Shown piece after piece: positions 18,861-31,488 of a DNA stretch of 64,000 bases. Below the pieces are notes generated by a model. That model had not been told where the DNA came from. It did not search any database and was given only the letters and a program-made list of their open reading frames with translations. The translations under genes were made by a program, and so were the position numbers. Each line of letters opens with the position of its first letter. Position 1 is the first letter of the stretch. The stretch is from Bathynomus jamesi (Eukaryota; Arthropoda; Malacostraca; Isopoda; Cirolanidae): the NCBI GenBank assembly GCA_023014485.1, contig JAJOZX010012273.1, positions 36,001 through 100,000 of the forward strand. Direction: 5' to 3'.

Positions 18861-21136
18861 TAATAAATTTTTTAAGCGAGACCACAATTTTTCGGCTAAT
18901 GGTATTAAGTGGGAACAAAATTTGGTATTCTGCCAAGATATAATTCATTTCTTCAGAAATCTTAAAAATTATATGAAATTTAATTCTTATTTCATAATCA
19001 TGGTAAAGTAGACTAAGGATATATTTTACCAGTTTATGGCATAAAGGTTAAAGATGGGCAAGCTATGCTATAAACATGTAGAGGGAGACTAATATATTTA
19101 GTTTACACAATGTAACTTACGTTTCTGGACTGAAAAAAGGGATAGGTGATGTGTAGGTATGCTTTTAAAATCCAAAATGGCGTCTAGAAAGGAGTTTTAT
19201 GAAAAATAAATAATCCATCAGTAAATGAACAGGCGCGATCGTTCTGTGGCGACTATATAAATACGAACTCGATATGCGAGTATTCATTCAGGGTTAGGAT
19301 AACGCCTCTGTGATAATAGGTTAAAAAGAGTTGTAATGGTCAAAATAAATGCAACTCCTTTTTCCAATCCTATACTGCTCAACTCCATCTCGACGGGTGT
19401 TGACTGAAATAGGACAAGTTTTTAAAACTAAGAGTTCGGAAAGCGGGTCAACCATCCAAAGTTTGGGTTGAAAAGCAACCGTCGCTGAAAAATAAATTGC
19501 GAAAAACATGTCATCTTTGATTTGCTAAACATTTTTAACTACACATGCGTCCTACAATATACATTCATTTGTTCAGTACAAAATCTAAAACAATGTATGA
19601 AAATGACATTTGCATATTGTGTTGTTATTTTTTTAACTTTTGATCATCTCATGTCGCAACTCTGAAATGAGTTTTAATTGCGAGAAATTAGATCTTAATT
19701 GCAACAAAAACTTAATTCATTACGCGAGTCTACATTGTATATTTATTCATTTATTTCATGCACATTTTAAAATGGCGGATGAATATTCTAATGTAATTTA
19801 CTGGTGACATAAAACTTAAACTACGAAAAACTCATAATCTCCAATCTGACAAGCGAGAAAAGAATGTTTTGTTCATTCCGGTAAACTTGTCAGCGCGGGC
19901 AACTAGCGCCGACAAGTTTGAACATGCTTCTACTGTGTGCGGCTGCGCTCGATAGCATGATCACATTCATGACGCGCTGGTAACCCGCAAGCGGGTAGTA
20001 TGCTTTCTTTGTGTTCTTAGTTTTCTTACCCTACGGCAGTAAGTAAATAGATCCAGAGGATCCAGTCACCATTCCACTAAAAATTATACACTATTGACTG
20101 CAGAATTTTCAACTTAAACTAACCAATCATCAAGGGCGTACAGTCGACCTAACCGGGCATTCAATTAACCTAATAGAGTGTAGTAATATTCGATGTGGAT
20201 CGACAATTGTTGAACGTACACGTGGTCTTCCAGCCATCTTTTCCATATTAAAAACTGTATACTGTACGACAAAATAATTTCACGATGGTAGAAATTGGGG
20301 TTAGCCAAACTCATACCGTCTATTATACTGTAATTTGATGCGCAAAACTCGCAAAATTCATAAGAATCGTACGCTTGTGTGTCTATTTCTTAAGACAAAA
20401 TGAAAATAGGGATAAAAAAAAACACGAAATCGCTTGGTCATTATATACACATTTCATGATGTTAACACTTGGATAATTTATTCCACGCGTTAAAATGAAT
20501 ATTTCACACATATCTCTGATGCGTAAAACTGCTATAGAGAGAGAATTTTAGGCTTCCCCAATTAGTCTTTAAATACGATTTTTTTTTTTTCCAAAAAGGG
20601 AATCTAGTCCAAACTTCACAAAACTGAGGAGTTGCAACATCGGTTTTGGAGTTCCTGTAATCCTTTTAGTTTCTTAAGATGTTAATAAGTAAAGCTTCAC
20701 ATGTTCTTTTATTTTCACACTCATCTCTTTACTTCAGTTTAACCACAGAATTATAAGTTAACATGTAAAATTTACACGCTATATTTCGTTAGAATTGTGA
20801 CTTTAGTTAGAAATTATTGATATTAAAGATATTTTTTAATATATTACCATCCCTACTACTAATGTTTGGAAGCAACGCTCAGTCATTTTCTTTTCTTCTT
20901 TAAGGCATGTAATATTACACTGGGGAACAATTTTAACTTTTTTTTGTTTCTTGGACGTGAACAGGTCGCTCTTATAGGATTGTTTCCGCTGATTCCGAAT
21001 ATAGCCGTAGAATTTCTCTATCACGCAAGGTTACTGAGAAAATTTGTATTTTAATATTTATTAAAAAAGTGTATAGAAGTTAGTAAAAATACTTCATAAA
21101 AATTATATTAGTGGCAGATTGGCATTTAAAATATTC

Positions 21137-21337
21137 GGATCAAATGTAGAATTCGGACCCCAGCCTTCTTTAGTTAGCTTTATAAGGCTAACTAACGAAA
21201 ATATCACGACCTAACCTAACCAATCGTTAGGTTAACTGTACGCCTTGACGATTGGTTAGGTTAGGTCATGATATTTTCGTTAGTTAGCCTTATAAAGCTA
21301 ACTAAAGAATGCTGGGTCCGAATTCTACATTTGATCC
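21137..21337. mobile_element. Palindromic MITE with exact 8-bp target duplication, copy B
   Basis: The termini GGATCAAATGTAGAATTCGG match the copy at 8356-8557. AAATATTC is duplicated at 21,129-21,136 and 21,338-21,345. It is nested inside the CACTA-type element. Confidence 0.9.
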
Positions 21338-21354
21338 AAATATTCTTCTTAAAA

Positions 21355-22990
21355 CTTCTTTGTCACTGATTTTCTCTTGTAGTTTTCATTAGGAGCTTCT
21401 CGCATCAATGTCCAGCAGTAATCAGCTAACATTGCCGGATCTCACCTCCCTTGGTAGCGTTTCTCCATAGTAGCTATATCTTGGTGGAACCTTTCTCCAT
21501 GCTCATCGCTTACGTCGCCGAGGTTTTCAGAGAAGAAATCTAAATGGGAGTGCAAGAAATGGATTTTTAGTGACATATTACATCCCAATAACCATATGCT
21601 TCAATCATGTCCTGCACTATTTTTTCATAGTTAGAGGCTTTGATGTTCCCTAGAAAATTTGTGACAACATTCTTCATGGCCTCCCATGCCACTTTTTCTT
21701 TTCCTCTCAAGGCATCATCAAACTTTTGATCTTTCATGAGCTCTCTGATTTGGGGACCAACAAAGATCCCTTCTTTTATCTTTGCATCGCTAAGTCGTGA
21801 AAACTTTTTCTTCAAATATTTGAATGCCTCATCTTCCTTGTTCATTGCTTTGACAAAATTTTTCATGATGCCCAAGTTTGATGTGAAGTGGCGGTAAGTA
21901 TATTTTCTTGGGGTCAACTAAGGGTTCATGAGACACATTCTTCAGTCCTGGGATACATTTTTGACGAAGTGGCCAATCCTTTACAAAAACAAAATAATGC
22001 GAATCTCTGGCTCTGCTGTCCGATTCACAAAGGAAGCAGCAGAACTTCTTATAACCGAGCTGCATTCCAGAAGAAGCGCGACGACTTTTAAATCCCCACA
22101 ATATACCAACGAAACTGTCATAATTAATCTGCTGAAGGATAGTTTCATATTTTCGTAAGATTCCTTCATGTGGACAGCGTGCCCTACAGAATGGAATGGT
22201 ATTATTTCCATTGTGAAGTAGTACAACCTTGAGGCGTAGCTTCGAAGAGTCAAATAAATAACGCCAATCTTCAGATTTGTGCTCATGACCGAGAGCTAAC
22301 AGCAGTCCATTTACATATTCAGTAGCAATAAACCACCTGACGAGGAGAAATACTGCATCAGATCTTTTTGCGCGGAGTGCGGAACGCCATGATATGCTTT
22401 ATCTTTTGCCAGCAAATTCCATTCACGTAACCTGGAGCCCAATAATTCCGCTTTCTCTTTCGGAAGGTCCAAATCACATCACGAGATCATTCAGCATAAC
22501 CTGCGTTATCATACGTGGTTTATTTGATTCAGGTTGCTGAAAGTCTGTATCTTTAGTGTCATCAATTTCCATTGGTTCAACTTCAGACTCTTCATCCAGT
22601 GTCCATATGACTTTGGGGAGTTGGAATGGGTTATCATCGTCATGTAGTACTTGGTCTCATGGCAGATGCATAGAATTTGGGTATTGAATTTTATGTTTAT
22701 TTTTTGGCAGAGAATCCTGAAACGTTAGTCATACAAAAATAGGAATCCGTTAGGTGATCCTTGGCTCTCTCCAATCATTGGTATGGCAAATGGCATAGAT
22801 TTGCGGGTACCTTTAATCACACCCCTAAGACGTGACGGCACAGGAAAATGCATGGATATGAGTGCCCAGGATTTGTCTTGGTCGCCTACCTTACATCCAA
22901 AATAAAGTTCGTAAGCCTTCTTCACGAGTGGGGTCCTCGTCTTCCTCTGTGCCATTATGGTCAGTTCTCCACATACGTAGCAAAATGTAT
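21355..22990 (-). pseudogene. CACTA-type transposase-like gene, decayed copy in unit 2 insertion
   Basis: Minus-strand pieces in order match the family: FCYVCGELT and KKAYELYFGCKVGDQDKSWA near 22.9 kb, PFAIPMIG near 22.8 kb, HSVGHAVHMKESYENM and CGDLKVVALLL near 22.2 kb, FCCFLCESDSRARDSHY near 22.0 kb, then HIKLGHHEKF. KKFSRLSDAKIKEGIFVGPQ follows near 21.8 kb, and SDEHGERFHQD with ADYCWTL near 21.45 kb. Several frameshifts and an internal stop in the RYQGR region interrupt it. Candidate catalytic Asp and Glu positions equivalent to the unit-1 gene are still visible. No intact product is possible as written. Confidence 0.75.
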
Positions 22991-24225
22991 CTCTGGATTA
23001 TACAGTTTCGATCATGCTGGCGGAAAATTATTGAAATCACGGAAAACTTTTTGGAATGAAAAACCAATTTTTTTCTATTATGAAAAATTTTAAAATTTGA
23101 GCAAAACTTGAAAAAAAATTCTTTCTTTTTATAAAAATCTGTTTGTTAAATAGCTATATATTTTTTAATGCAAAAAATACTATTAAAATATAGTTAACCT
23201 GGAAAAAAAAGAAAGTAAAATTAAATTAGTACACTTAATTTTAACTAATATTTTGGGAAACTCTGAGTAAATGGAAATATTATTTTCTCGAAACCTATGG
23301 GTGATAGAAAAATTCTGAAACCACATTTGGAATCAGCATCAAAGTTCTATAAGAAACACAAATAGTTTTCAAGAAACAAAAATGTTGTTCCCTAGTGTTA
23401 TGAGTGATATTGTTCATATTTTAAAGAAACCTCCCCTGATGGTAAGTGTTGTTAATTCTGCTGCAGTATACCTAGCATTATATCATCCTAAACGTGTGTG
23501 CGTGTGTTACCCCCAGATATATTATTGCAGGGTTACATTGCGCAAAAGCCACAACATTATAAACACTTAATATATCTTAGCGAAAGGAGAGGAGTGAAAT
23601 GTAATGATTTTTTTTTACCTCTTTCGCAACATCTGAGGTCATAACTCATACGAGGAGTTGTGACTAGTGACGAACTCGGCAAAATTATGTTTACAGTAAA
23701 TGGACTCCAAAATTTTGCAAATTAGAAATCACCATAACTTTGCCAAATATTGGTAGATTTTGATGGGATTTGTATCATTTTGATCGGAAATGGGTGTATT
23801 GTAATGCTAATAATAACATTCCGCGAAAGCTGCCGAGATGCTGATTGGCTTAGCTGTCCGTCGAGTTCGTCACTAGTATCCGCGGAATTCTCCCACAATT
23901 TGCTCCGAGCACATGTTGTTTTCCCCCTTTAAAAGAACTGAATTTTGCGAGGACTAGTGGCGAACCTGCATCATGTCATTATCCATTTAAAAGAGTACGT
24001 CCTGGAGAATATGATGGTATAGAAAACGGATTTTCGCATCCATGTAGAGTTCGTCACTAGTATTCGCAATGCCTCAATTACGATGGAGGAGAGTTACAGC
24101 TTTACGCGGGATCCGAACCACGAGTCGCTACATAATCTGGACGCTGAGAATGGTCCCCCATCCAACAACTCTTCAGACCCAATGTCGCTTAACTTCGCTG
24201 ATCGACGGGAAAGCGGTGTTACGAC

Positions 24226-27200
24226 CAGTGGCGGTCCTAGCTTACATGACGCCCTGGGCGAACCTCACCTTCAGCGCCCCCCCCCCCCTCTGTTCGCCAA
24301 CACACACACATTCGAATCCCCCCAAAATAAGGGACAGACATAACTCTTTCACAAAATAACTTTTTATTGGACTAATTGTTGGAACTTCAGAACCAAAACA
24401 AAGACTCAAATTTCTGAATTTTACAAATCCTTCATCACGTAAATAGAATAACTCACTGAAGAGAATGTAATTATGATACTATGAACAGGAAAAATACAAA
24501 TTAAATTGCACAACTGCCATAAATAAACTAGAGAATCAAATTTCTAAATTGTACAAATGCGGGTAATTATTATGCTACACTTTGAACAAGAAACAAAATA
24601 AATTGCACCACAGCACAACTGCCATCTAAAGCCTGACTCTTCTTACCTTCCTTGATGCAAAGTCATGAATTAAATCATCATATGAAATCTGCTCAGCAAT
24701 TGTATGATTTATACTGATGATGGCCAGACCGGTAAGGCGTTCCTGTGACATAGTTGACCTCAGGTAGGATTTGATGAGCTTCAGCTTTGAAAAGCTCCTC
24801 TCTGCTTCAGCAAACAGTGACTGGAAGAGTAAGACCAATTCTGAGAGCAGTCCACAAATTTGGATTATTTCAGAGAGCTCCCTTTCATGGATAAATGTCA
24901 GCAGTTCAAGCAAGGATATGGTCTTTGATGGCAAGTCAGGCAAGTTCTTCAGCTCCTGTGCAAGCTCTCTGCCATCCAAGTCAGATTGTCCCTTAAAGTG
25001 TAGTGTAAGTACTAAGGTTCACACATTGTTCTGTCAGCTCCTCAAATGTGAGATTTTGGAAATGTGTCAGCACTCCAAACTTCTCTCCCACAATTTCCAA
25101 CGTGGAAAATCTTTCCTGAATGGCTGATGTTGCAGCATCAACCACTGCATTGAAAAATGTCACCTCCAGCTTCTTCAAAGCATCAATCAAGGGCTCATCA
25201 GATGCTTCATAGGAGAAGTGCCGCTTTGTGGACCTCAGCCGTTTTTGTTTTAACACAGCCTCCACATTCATTTGTTCACAGATATCTGTGGCTGCCATTT
25301 GTGCAGCCACAAAACCTGTTGCCCTGTAATTGCGGAGACCCCTCTCTGTTTTTTTTAGGAGATTTACTGCAACATCAACGTGCATGCTAGGAGACTGCAT
25401 CTGCTGCTCACATGCTGAATTTGGCACAACAGGTCATGCCACACCACTGAACAAATGGCGAAGCGGTATGACCCAACCTCCTCTGACAGAGATTGAGCCT
25501 CGACCTTTATTACAGAGTCTTTGGTGTGGTCCCTCACCTCGATCAGTGCATCTCTCACTGCAGCTGCCTGATATCTCAGGGGCTCCACACTCTTGATCTT
25601 GCTTTCCCACCTTGTATCAGACCACATCTTCAATGTGATGTTCACATGTTTTTTCAAATGGCCCATCGCTGTGTGGAGGCTGAAAACAAGTTGTAAAGCT
25701 TCTGCAAGATGCCAAAGTAACTTGTGGCATCAATAGATCCCTTAGCAGCATCGGCCACAAGCAAATTCAGAGAATGAGCCCACATGGAACAAACAGAGCT
25801 CTGGGATTAATTTCTAGGAGCCTGGATTGAACACCCTTGTTTTTTCCCCTCATGTTGGCCCCGTTGTCGTATGATTGTCCTCTACAGTCCATGAAAGGAA
25901 CTTTTAGCTCCTCCAGTCTCTCAGAATCAGAGATGCCAAATGTTGACCAGTGGACTCCTCTGCCTCCAAAACCCCATGAAATGTTCCTTTATATGGGGCT
26001 TCCCCTCCAGTGACACAACCCGAATCACAACTGACAACTGTTCAGTGTGGCTGATATCTGGAGTGCAATCTAGAATTATTGAAAAAAACTTTGATTGTTT
26101 GATGTCGCTCACCATTGCTGAAATGGTCTTGCTGCTCGACAAATCAATGAGTTCGTTTTGTATGTGGTGGCCGAGGTAGCTGGTGTGACTGGAGGTCCCT
26201 TTTTGGACACGGTTAATGTGCTCTTGCATTATAGGATCAAATTGTGCCATCAGTTCAACTTCTTTCAGAAAATTGCCATTTGATGGTGAGAACAATTTTT
26301 CTGTATGTCCCCTTAGTGCCAAATTCCTAACTGCCAGAGAATGCACAATAGCAGTGAGACGTGTCAGCACCGCTCTCCATCTCAACTTCTCAGCCTCCAG
26401 AAGTGCCATCTCCTGCTTGTCAATGGTCTCCCCCTTTCTCATCCTCACTGCCAGTTCTTTCCAGATTTTCATAGAATTTAGGTTTTGAACTGTTGTCATG
26501 TGATGTGAGCAATGAGCTTGCATGCTTCCAGTCCGAGAGTCCCAAACTTGTTAAATTTATTTTCCTCTTGGAAAATAATGTACAACAAACAGAAAAGGCT
26601 GTTGTTTTTTAAGGAATAGACCAACCAACTTCTGGTTATATTTTCCCACTAACCAATGACTTCCTGAAGTATTGATGGTGGAAACTTCTTCCTCACTGTC
26701 GTTTCTAGGGAATACAAAGTCAGATGGTACTTGACTTGGTCCCCTGGAAACCAGTTGTGTCCGAATTCTCTTAGTCAGAACTGAAGGCCAGTTAGCAGGG
26801 TCGGTGGACAGAGACTCATCCTCAGGAGGCGATTCTGCTCCAGGCCTTTCTAATAGAAAGAACAAGAGCATTACTCATTAGTATACACACCTAAGTTAGA
26901 TAACACATTATTCACAGCACTTGTTATGGTGGTGGTGTTATGGAATTATGGTGGTGAAACACCACACATACCCAGTAACCCAGACCCAGTGATAATAACA
27001 TTATAATTTATAACTGTTTGCAAAATGCTTTGCAGGGATGCACACACATACACATACACACACACGCACACACTCACAGACATATGTGCACACAAACTCA
27101 CCTGAAGAGTCCTGCCGGGGAGAAGTAGAAGCAAATGGGTCTTCATCCTCAGGATCAGACTGCATTTGTGGAGACATATGTGAGGCTGAGGAGGTAGATG

Positions 27201-27998
27201 GCTCCTCAGCCTCAATAATGGCAGAAGTAGACGGCTTCTCATCCTGGCTAGTGGCAGAGGGTGTTCCAAAATATTTCAAAAGTGCCCTGCAAATAGTAAA
27301 ATAGAACATAACAGACCATGCATGAATAGGCTAGTACAATTAATTTAACATGTTATTAAGCACAATTTATTAAACTTTTAGAATAGGAAACAAATGAATA
27401 ATACAACCTCCTTGGTTAATGGCTAATTATATACATAATAGTACACTTCAAATGACTCAGAAAGCTATATCACAAAATAGCAGTGCAATATAGCAGTGAA
27501 GAGTAGATGACATAGCTCTATACCTTTATCTTTTGCTCGTTTTCTCCACTTCTTCTTTCCTCTTTTTTCTAAACTGAGCACCTGATAGCTTTGACCTCTT
27601 CTTATCCACTTGCGGTTATTTGACAGACCTTAGTGGCTTAGTGTGAAGATTCGTTCTGTAATAAATAATATACATTTCACTATTTAACCAAACCCAGAAA
27701 AATAACATTACATATGTTAAAGTATGGGCCTTTATTCCCAATAATATTATCTGGAAGCATTTTGCATTGTTTAGGTCTTTTATGGGAAGGTTTATGGAAA
27801 ATGCAATAGATGGTTTTTATTAATAAAAATATATTATTGATCTTTTATTATTTATTTTATTTTATTTTTATTTTTATTTATTTATTTATTTATTTATTCT
27901 TATTTTTATTTTTATTTTTTTGCAGGCGCTCATGCCGCCCCTCCACAAATGCCGCCCTGTGCGGCTGCCCATATTGCCCATATGAGGAACCGCTACTG
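24226..27998 (-). mobile_element. 3.8-kb hAT transposon inserted in a 5S-SINE
   Basis: The left end CAGTGGCGGTCCTAG and right end CGGTTCCTC..CGCTACTG (reverse complement CAGTAGCGGTTCC) are imperfect inverted repeats. GTTACGAC is duplicated at 24,218-24,225 and 27,999-28,006, and unit 1 has the single GTTACGAC at about 10,759-10,766. The element carries minus-strand transposase coding sequence, a (CA)n run near 27,040 and a (TTTA)n tract near 27,840-27,920. Confidence 0.93.
24626..27309 (-). pseudogene. hAT transposase, ZMYM1/DUF4371-like, frameshifted
   Basis: From the N-terminus: an acidic Ser/Pro-rich region (about 27.3-27.1 kb) and a likely exon boundary before FLLERPGAESPPEDES (26.87 kb). 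Next is the zinc-finger-like start HWLVGKYNQKLVG, then KFFSIILDCTPDISHTEQLS (about 26.1 kb), the DUF4371 block with the first catalytic Asp. KMWSDTRWESKIKSVEPLR (about 25.6 kb) follows, then ICEQMNVEAVLKQKRLR. The C-terminal hAT dimerisation block EAERSFSKLKLIKSYLRSTM lies at about 24.8 kb. At least three frame changes separate these blocks, some perhaps small introns or homopolymer errors. The order and spacing match arthropod and vertebrate ZMYM1-like hAT proteins. The insertion is recent but its gene does not read through. Confidence 0.82.
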
Positions 27999-28529
27999 GT
28001 TACGACACTGGCCACGACGTAGCAAAAGGAAAGAACCTTTTAAAAACAATAGAGATATTATACCGAGTGGTACAAAATAAAGGTCCTATATTTAAAACCA
28101 TCATTCCTCTTGCACTTATTTTAGGTGCTGAAATTAACTATTAATAAACATATCTTAGTTCAACAACATCTAAAGATTAGGCCTATTATTTAGTAAATAG
28201 TTTATTCGAAGGAGAAGTATGGAATGTTCGTATCTGCAGTAATGGCGAATTTGCTGATCTCACCGTAATATTTACTTAAATTGTTCAGTCAATCGTGTCT
28301 AAGAATTAGTTCCAGTAAATTTACTGAACTTGATCCTCAAACTAAATTTTATTTTTCACTGTCTATTAGTAAAGTCTACAAAACTAGAGAATTGTTCTGA
28401 TAATTTTTAGTATAAAAACTACAGTATAAAATGTCAACATTTTTTATTTGTATTATTTACTGGCATGAGTTATAAACGTTAAAACTATTACTTTTGGGTC
28501 TGCTAATGATATAATGTTAAATGTAATAT

Positions 28530-28723
28530 GTACATTTTCGGAAAAAAGTTCGCCTAGAAAAATTTCCCAACAGCATAAAAATTTACTAACTGGTAAGATT
28601 GTTTTTATTTTAATGTTATTTTTGGTGACTGGGAAAATTTTAAAAACAAAACCCCGTCATTATGCCAATTTTTAATTTTTTATGCTTTTTAGAATTGTTT
28701 GTAGGCGAACTTATTTCCGAAAC
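28530..28723. repeat. Foldback MITE, GGAAnAAAGTTC family, copy 4
   Basis: The unit-2 equivalent of the copy at 11,288-11,481. TTTTCGGAAAAAAGTTCGCC faces GGCGAACTTATTTCCGAAA. Confidence 0.7.
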
Positions 28724-28895
28724 TCTACAATCGGTTGAGAGAGTATTGTCGTAAGTGCCAATATTTATTAATAAGAAACAAGGAGTTCCGCACAGGATTT
28801 TTTTAATCAACCGTACTCTAATATGCACTGTACTATCTTTCATTACCTACTTGAAAAAATTTACCAAGTTCAAATATGAAATAATCATTTTAATA

Positions 28896-29020
28896 ACATA
28901 ATGAAGGTATGTGATATCACAACATAATGAAGGTATGTGATATCACAACATAATGAAAGTATGTGATATCACAACATAATGAAAGTATGTGATATCACAA
29001 CATAATGAAGGTATGTGACT
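28896..29020. repeat. 26-bp tandem repeat, about 5 units
   Basis: An expanded version of the array at 11,651-11,735, built from ATAATGAAGGTATG plus TGATATCACAAC. Confidence 0.85.
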
Positions 29021-29414
29021 TGAAATAATCATAACGTAAAGGAATTTATATGATTAACACAGTCAATTTTCCTTCTCAGCCTTAAAAAATTTACAACATT
29101 TTATAATCTCGCAACATTTTATGTTGACCACTTGTATATTTCTCATACGTGTTGAATCTGAAATAAAGACTGATTGATTGTAAATTCGATTTAGATCCTG
29201 ACCTAACTATCATTTAAATATTCAACTTTTATCGTAAGGCATTCGCTATATTGGATATTCACTTTGAAAGAAGAATAATAATGATAATCTTTGGGGATGT
29301 TTAGCCTCATTCGTAATGGTCATGTGACGGAGGGAACCTAAAGCTTTGCATGGGATCATTTAACTTAGGCAATTTATTTTATCACGTGTATAACCAATAA
29401 ATTTTATAATTCAC

Positions 29415-29470
<56 letters not shown>

Positions 29471-29600
29471 CTTGGCTACCTTACGAAACCATGACAATAC
29501 TCTGTTACTAAACTGCTGAAAAAGGGAAGCACAACAGTTTATTATTAATTTAATTCATTAAAAAATGCTAAATTATATTAACATCTTTTTCTCCTTATAG

Positions 29601-30805
29601 AACGATTTGCGACTTCTCACGAGGCATGATTTCTACTGCAACGACTCGTCATCCCAACCAGTCAAAGGCTTGGTTCAATTCTGGGAAAGTGAGCTTGGAT
29701 CCTCTTCCATATATGTTCGAATCTTCGCCAAATATTGGAAAGGTCGTGAAGGAGGACGACTCGGAAAGGCTGTTTGGGAACAGAAAGAAGTAACAAACGA
29801 AAAAATTTGCCCCTCTGAAAAGTCTGATAACAAAAATAAAAACCGCGAATCTACGATGAAGAAGAATTTGGTAGATAAAATTGGAAATAGTTCTCAAAGT
29901 CTCCAGGAGTTTTCGGTCAATCTTCCCGATTCATTTCCATCATCTGTCCTGATAGAAACCGATTTCAATTTGGTAAGAGAGATGTGAATTACTACAGTGA
30001 TAAAAATTACTGGGTTTATTACATTATTTATCTCCTTACTTATCTTTACATATCTTTTTATTGATAGGATTTTGCAGTAGGAGTAACGTACGAGCTTCAA
30101 ATTTATGCCGTTTCTGATGATGATGAGCGGATCAGACCTCCTGTGATTTGCCTTTACGTCAGAAATGTTGAAGTTCTCCCGGACTCAATAATAGTCTCAG
30201 TCGACCAAATACCAGAGCTACGAAATCTTTTAATCTCTCTCCTGGAAGCATCACTCTCGAAGTAGATTTGAAAAAAGATCTTTATGAACGAGGGGACACC
30301 ATGGATCTGCGAGTCAGTTTCCATAATGGAAGTAAGAAAACTGTAAAAACTGTTGTGTGTGAAGTGTTCCAATACATTTACATACTAAAAACAAACGACC
30401 ACTTAACCAAAAGCGTCACATTTCTGGAATCGTCCGAAAAATGCCCAGTAACTTCAAGAAACAGAATGTCTCACACTTACGAGTTAATTCTAGCAACGGA
30501 CTTCAAACGAAAGAGAGGTCTGGCTCTTGAGGGAAGCTGCAGAGATCGGGATGTTGGTTTGTGCTCCTCTACCTTAGCTGAAGTTAACAATATAACTTCA
30601 GAAGATCCAAATCCAGGAATCAAAGTGTCCTATTCGATAAAAAGCGAGTCTTTTATGCGGTACAATTTGGGGTGAGTTATCCATAGGCATTCCTTTCTTT
30701 CTCATTCGTTCTCCAGTGACGAACGAAGAAAATCCAGACTTAAATTTCTCGATAGAAGAATTTACCAAGTTCCGAAGAGGCAAATCAATGGATATCAATC
30801 TCTAA
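29601..30805 (+). pseudogene. Arrestin, unit-2 copy, better preserved
   Basis: Exon A (29,601-29,972) is fully open for 124 codons and ends in NLPDSFPSSVLIETDFNL before GTAAGA. A 95-nt intron ends in TTGATAG. Exon B (30,068-30,805) encodes DFAVGVTYELQIYAVSDDD, the linker VRNVEVLPDS, then LSPGSITLEVDLKKDLYERG, the Arg/Gly lariat region RGLALEG with CRDRDVGLCSST, GIKVSYSIK, and a C-tail GELSIGIPFFLIRSP to SIEEFTKFRR. Two frame changes interrupt exon B, near 30,222 and at the GGGG run 30,669-30,672, at the same places as in unit 1. Arrestins bind phosphorylated GPCRs and terminate signalling. The total is about 370 residues plus a missing first exon, close to the 360-420 typical of arthropod arrestins. 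It could be a functional gene with homopolymer errors or a pseudogene duplicated after it died. Confidence 0.8.
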
Positions 30806-31488
30806 ATGAAAAGATTTCTGTTGAAAATCTCTCTACATTATTATGGACCAAGTATCGTGAAAGACTTAAATAAATAATATGTTCCCACAAACGGATCTCT
30901 TTACCTAACCTTCATTTGTTGTTCATTATTAATGATTTCATTAAAAAATAAGTTAATACGATACTCATGCTGACGAAGACAATGGGTTTAGTTCCCCAAA
31001 CGCTCGATTGAACGAAAGTACTTACTCTTTTTAAGGTTTCGAATCCCACAATCATGTGGACTGAAGTTTTACATAAAAAAGTCGAATTTAAGTTTAACTC
31101 TTTTTAAATTCCAGTAAGTACAGGGGATTCATAAATTATCTTTGCAAATTCAATTGAAAGTGAATTGAATTTGTAAAGATAATTTATGCACACACTGTAG
31201 CCCCTAAAGAAAAATTTGAACTACCAATTCATTACACTGGTATGCATCAATTTTGCTGTCAAGGGTTTTGTAAGTGATTCTTATAGAGGTTTTCCTGCTG
31301 ATTTCGAATCTGCAATCCGTTTTTCTCAATCAGCTCAGGTTATCCGGCTATGGCCTCATAAGTAAAATAGAATTTTTCGTGATTTTGTCAAAGCGGAATT
31401 GGAACAGTAACATCTATCATCACTTGTTTCACTTGTATAATATCTTTTTTTACTTTTCAGGCATATACTGTAGATAAAATATTTCATA

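Larger units (their letters stand above)
8871..19850 (+). repeat. Tandem segmental duplication, unit 1 (10,980 bp)
   Basis: Sequence from 8871 matches sequence from 19,851 at a constant offset of 10,980 bp until the first unit-2 insertion. The end of unit 1 (CCAATCTGAC at 19,841-19,850) recurs at 38,350-38,359, where unit 2 ends. Spot comparisons over coding exons give only a few substitutions per kilobase; arrestin exon 1 differs more. The unit contains arrestin exons, a CACTA-type element and several MITEs. It could be a real duplication or two haplotypes placed in series. Confidence 0.93.
20918..23397 (-). mobile_element. CACTA-type transposon, second family member, private to unit 2
   Basis: The left end CACTGGGGAACAA and right end TTGTTCCCTAGTG are inverted repeats with one mismatch. 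TTA is duplicated at 20,915-20,917 and 23,398-23,400. Unit 1 holds the empty site (AATATTACGAGTG near 9934). The 2,480-bp element carries a decayed minus-strand relative of the gene at 14.6-17.1 kb, plus a nested 201-bp MITE. Confidence 0.9.
24069..28023 (-). repeat. 5S-rRNA-derived SINE split by an hAT insertion
   Basis: Segments 24,069-24,225 and 27,999-28,023 are the two parts of the SINE that lies uninterrupted at 10,611-10,783 in unit 1. Minus-strand landmarks CAGCGAAGTTAAGCGACATT and GTTGTTGGATGGGGGACC are intact in the left part. Confidence 0.9.

Noticed and set aside
27027..27309. Plus-strand histidine/threonine-rich open frames near 27.0-27.3 kb
   Set aside because: They are antisense to the hAT transposase N-terminus and a (CA)n repeat.
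28896..29020. Possible CRISPR-like array
   Set aside because: Units are directly adjacent without variable spacers and the DNA is eukaryotic; it is a plain tandem repeat.
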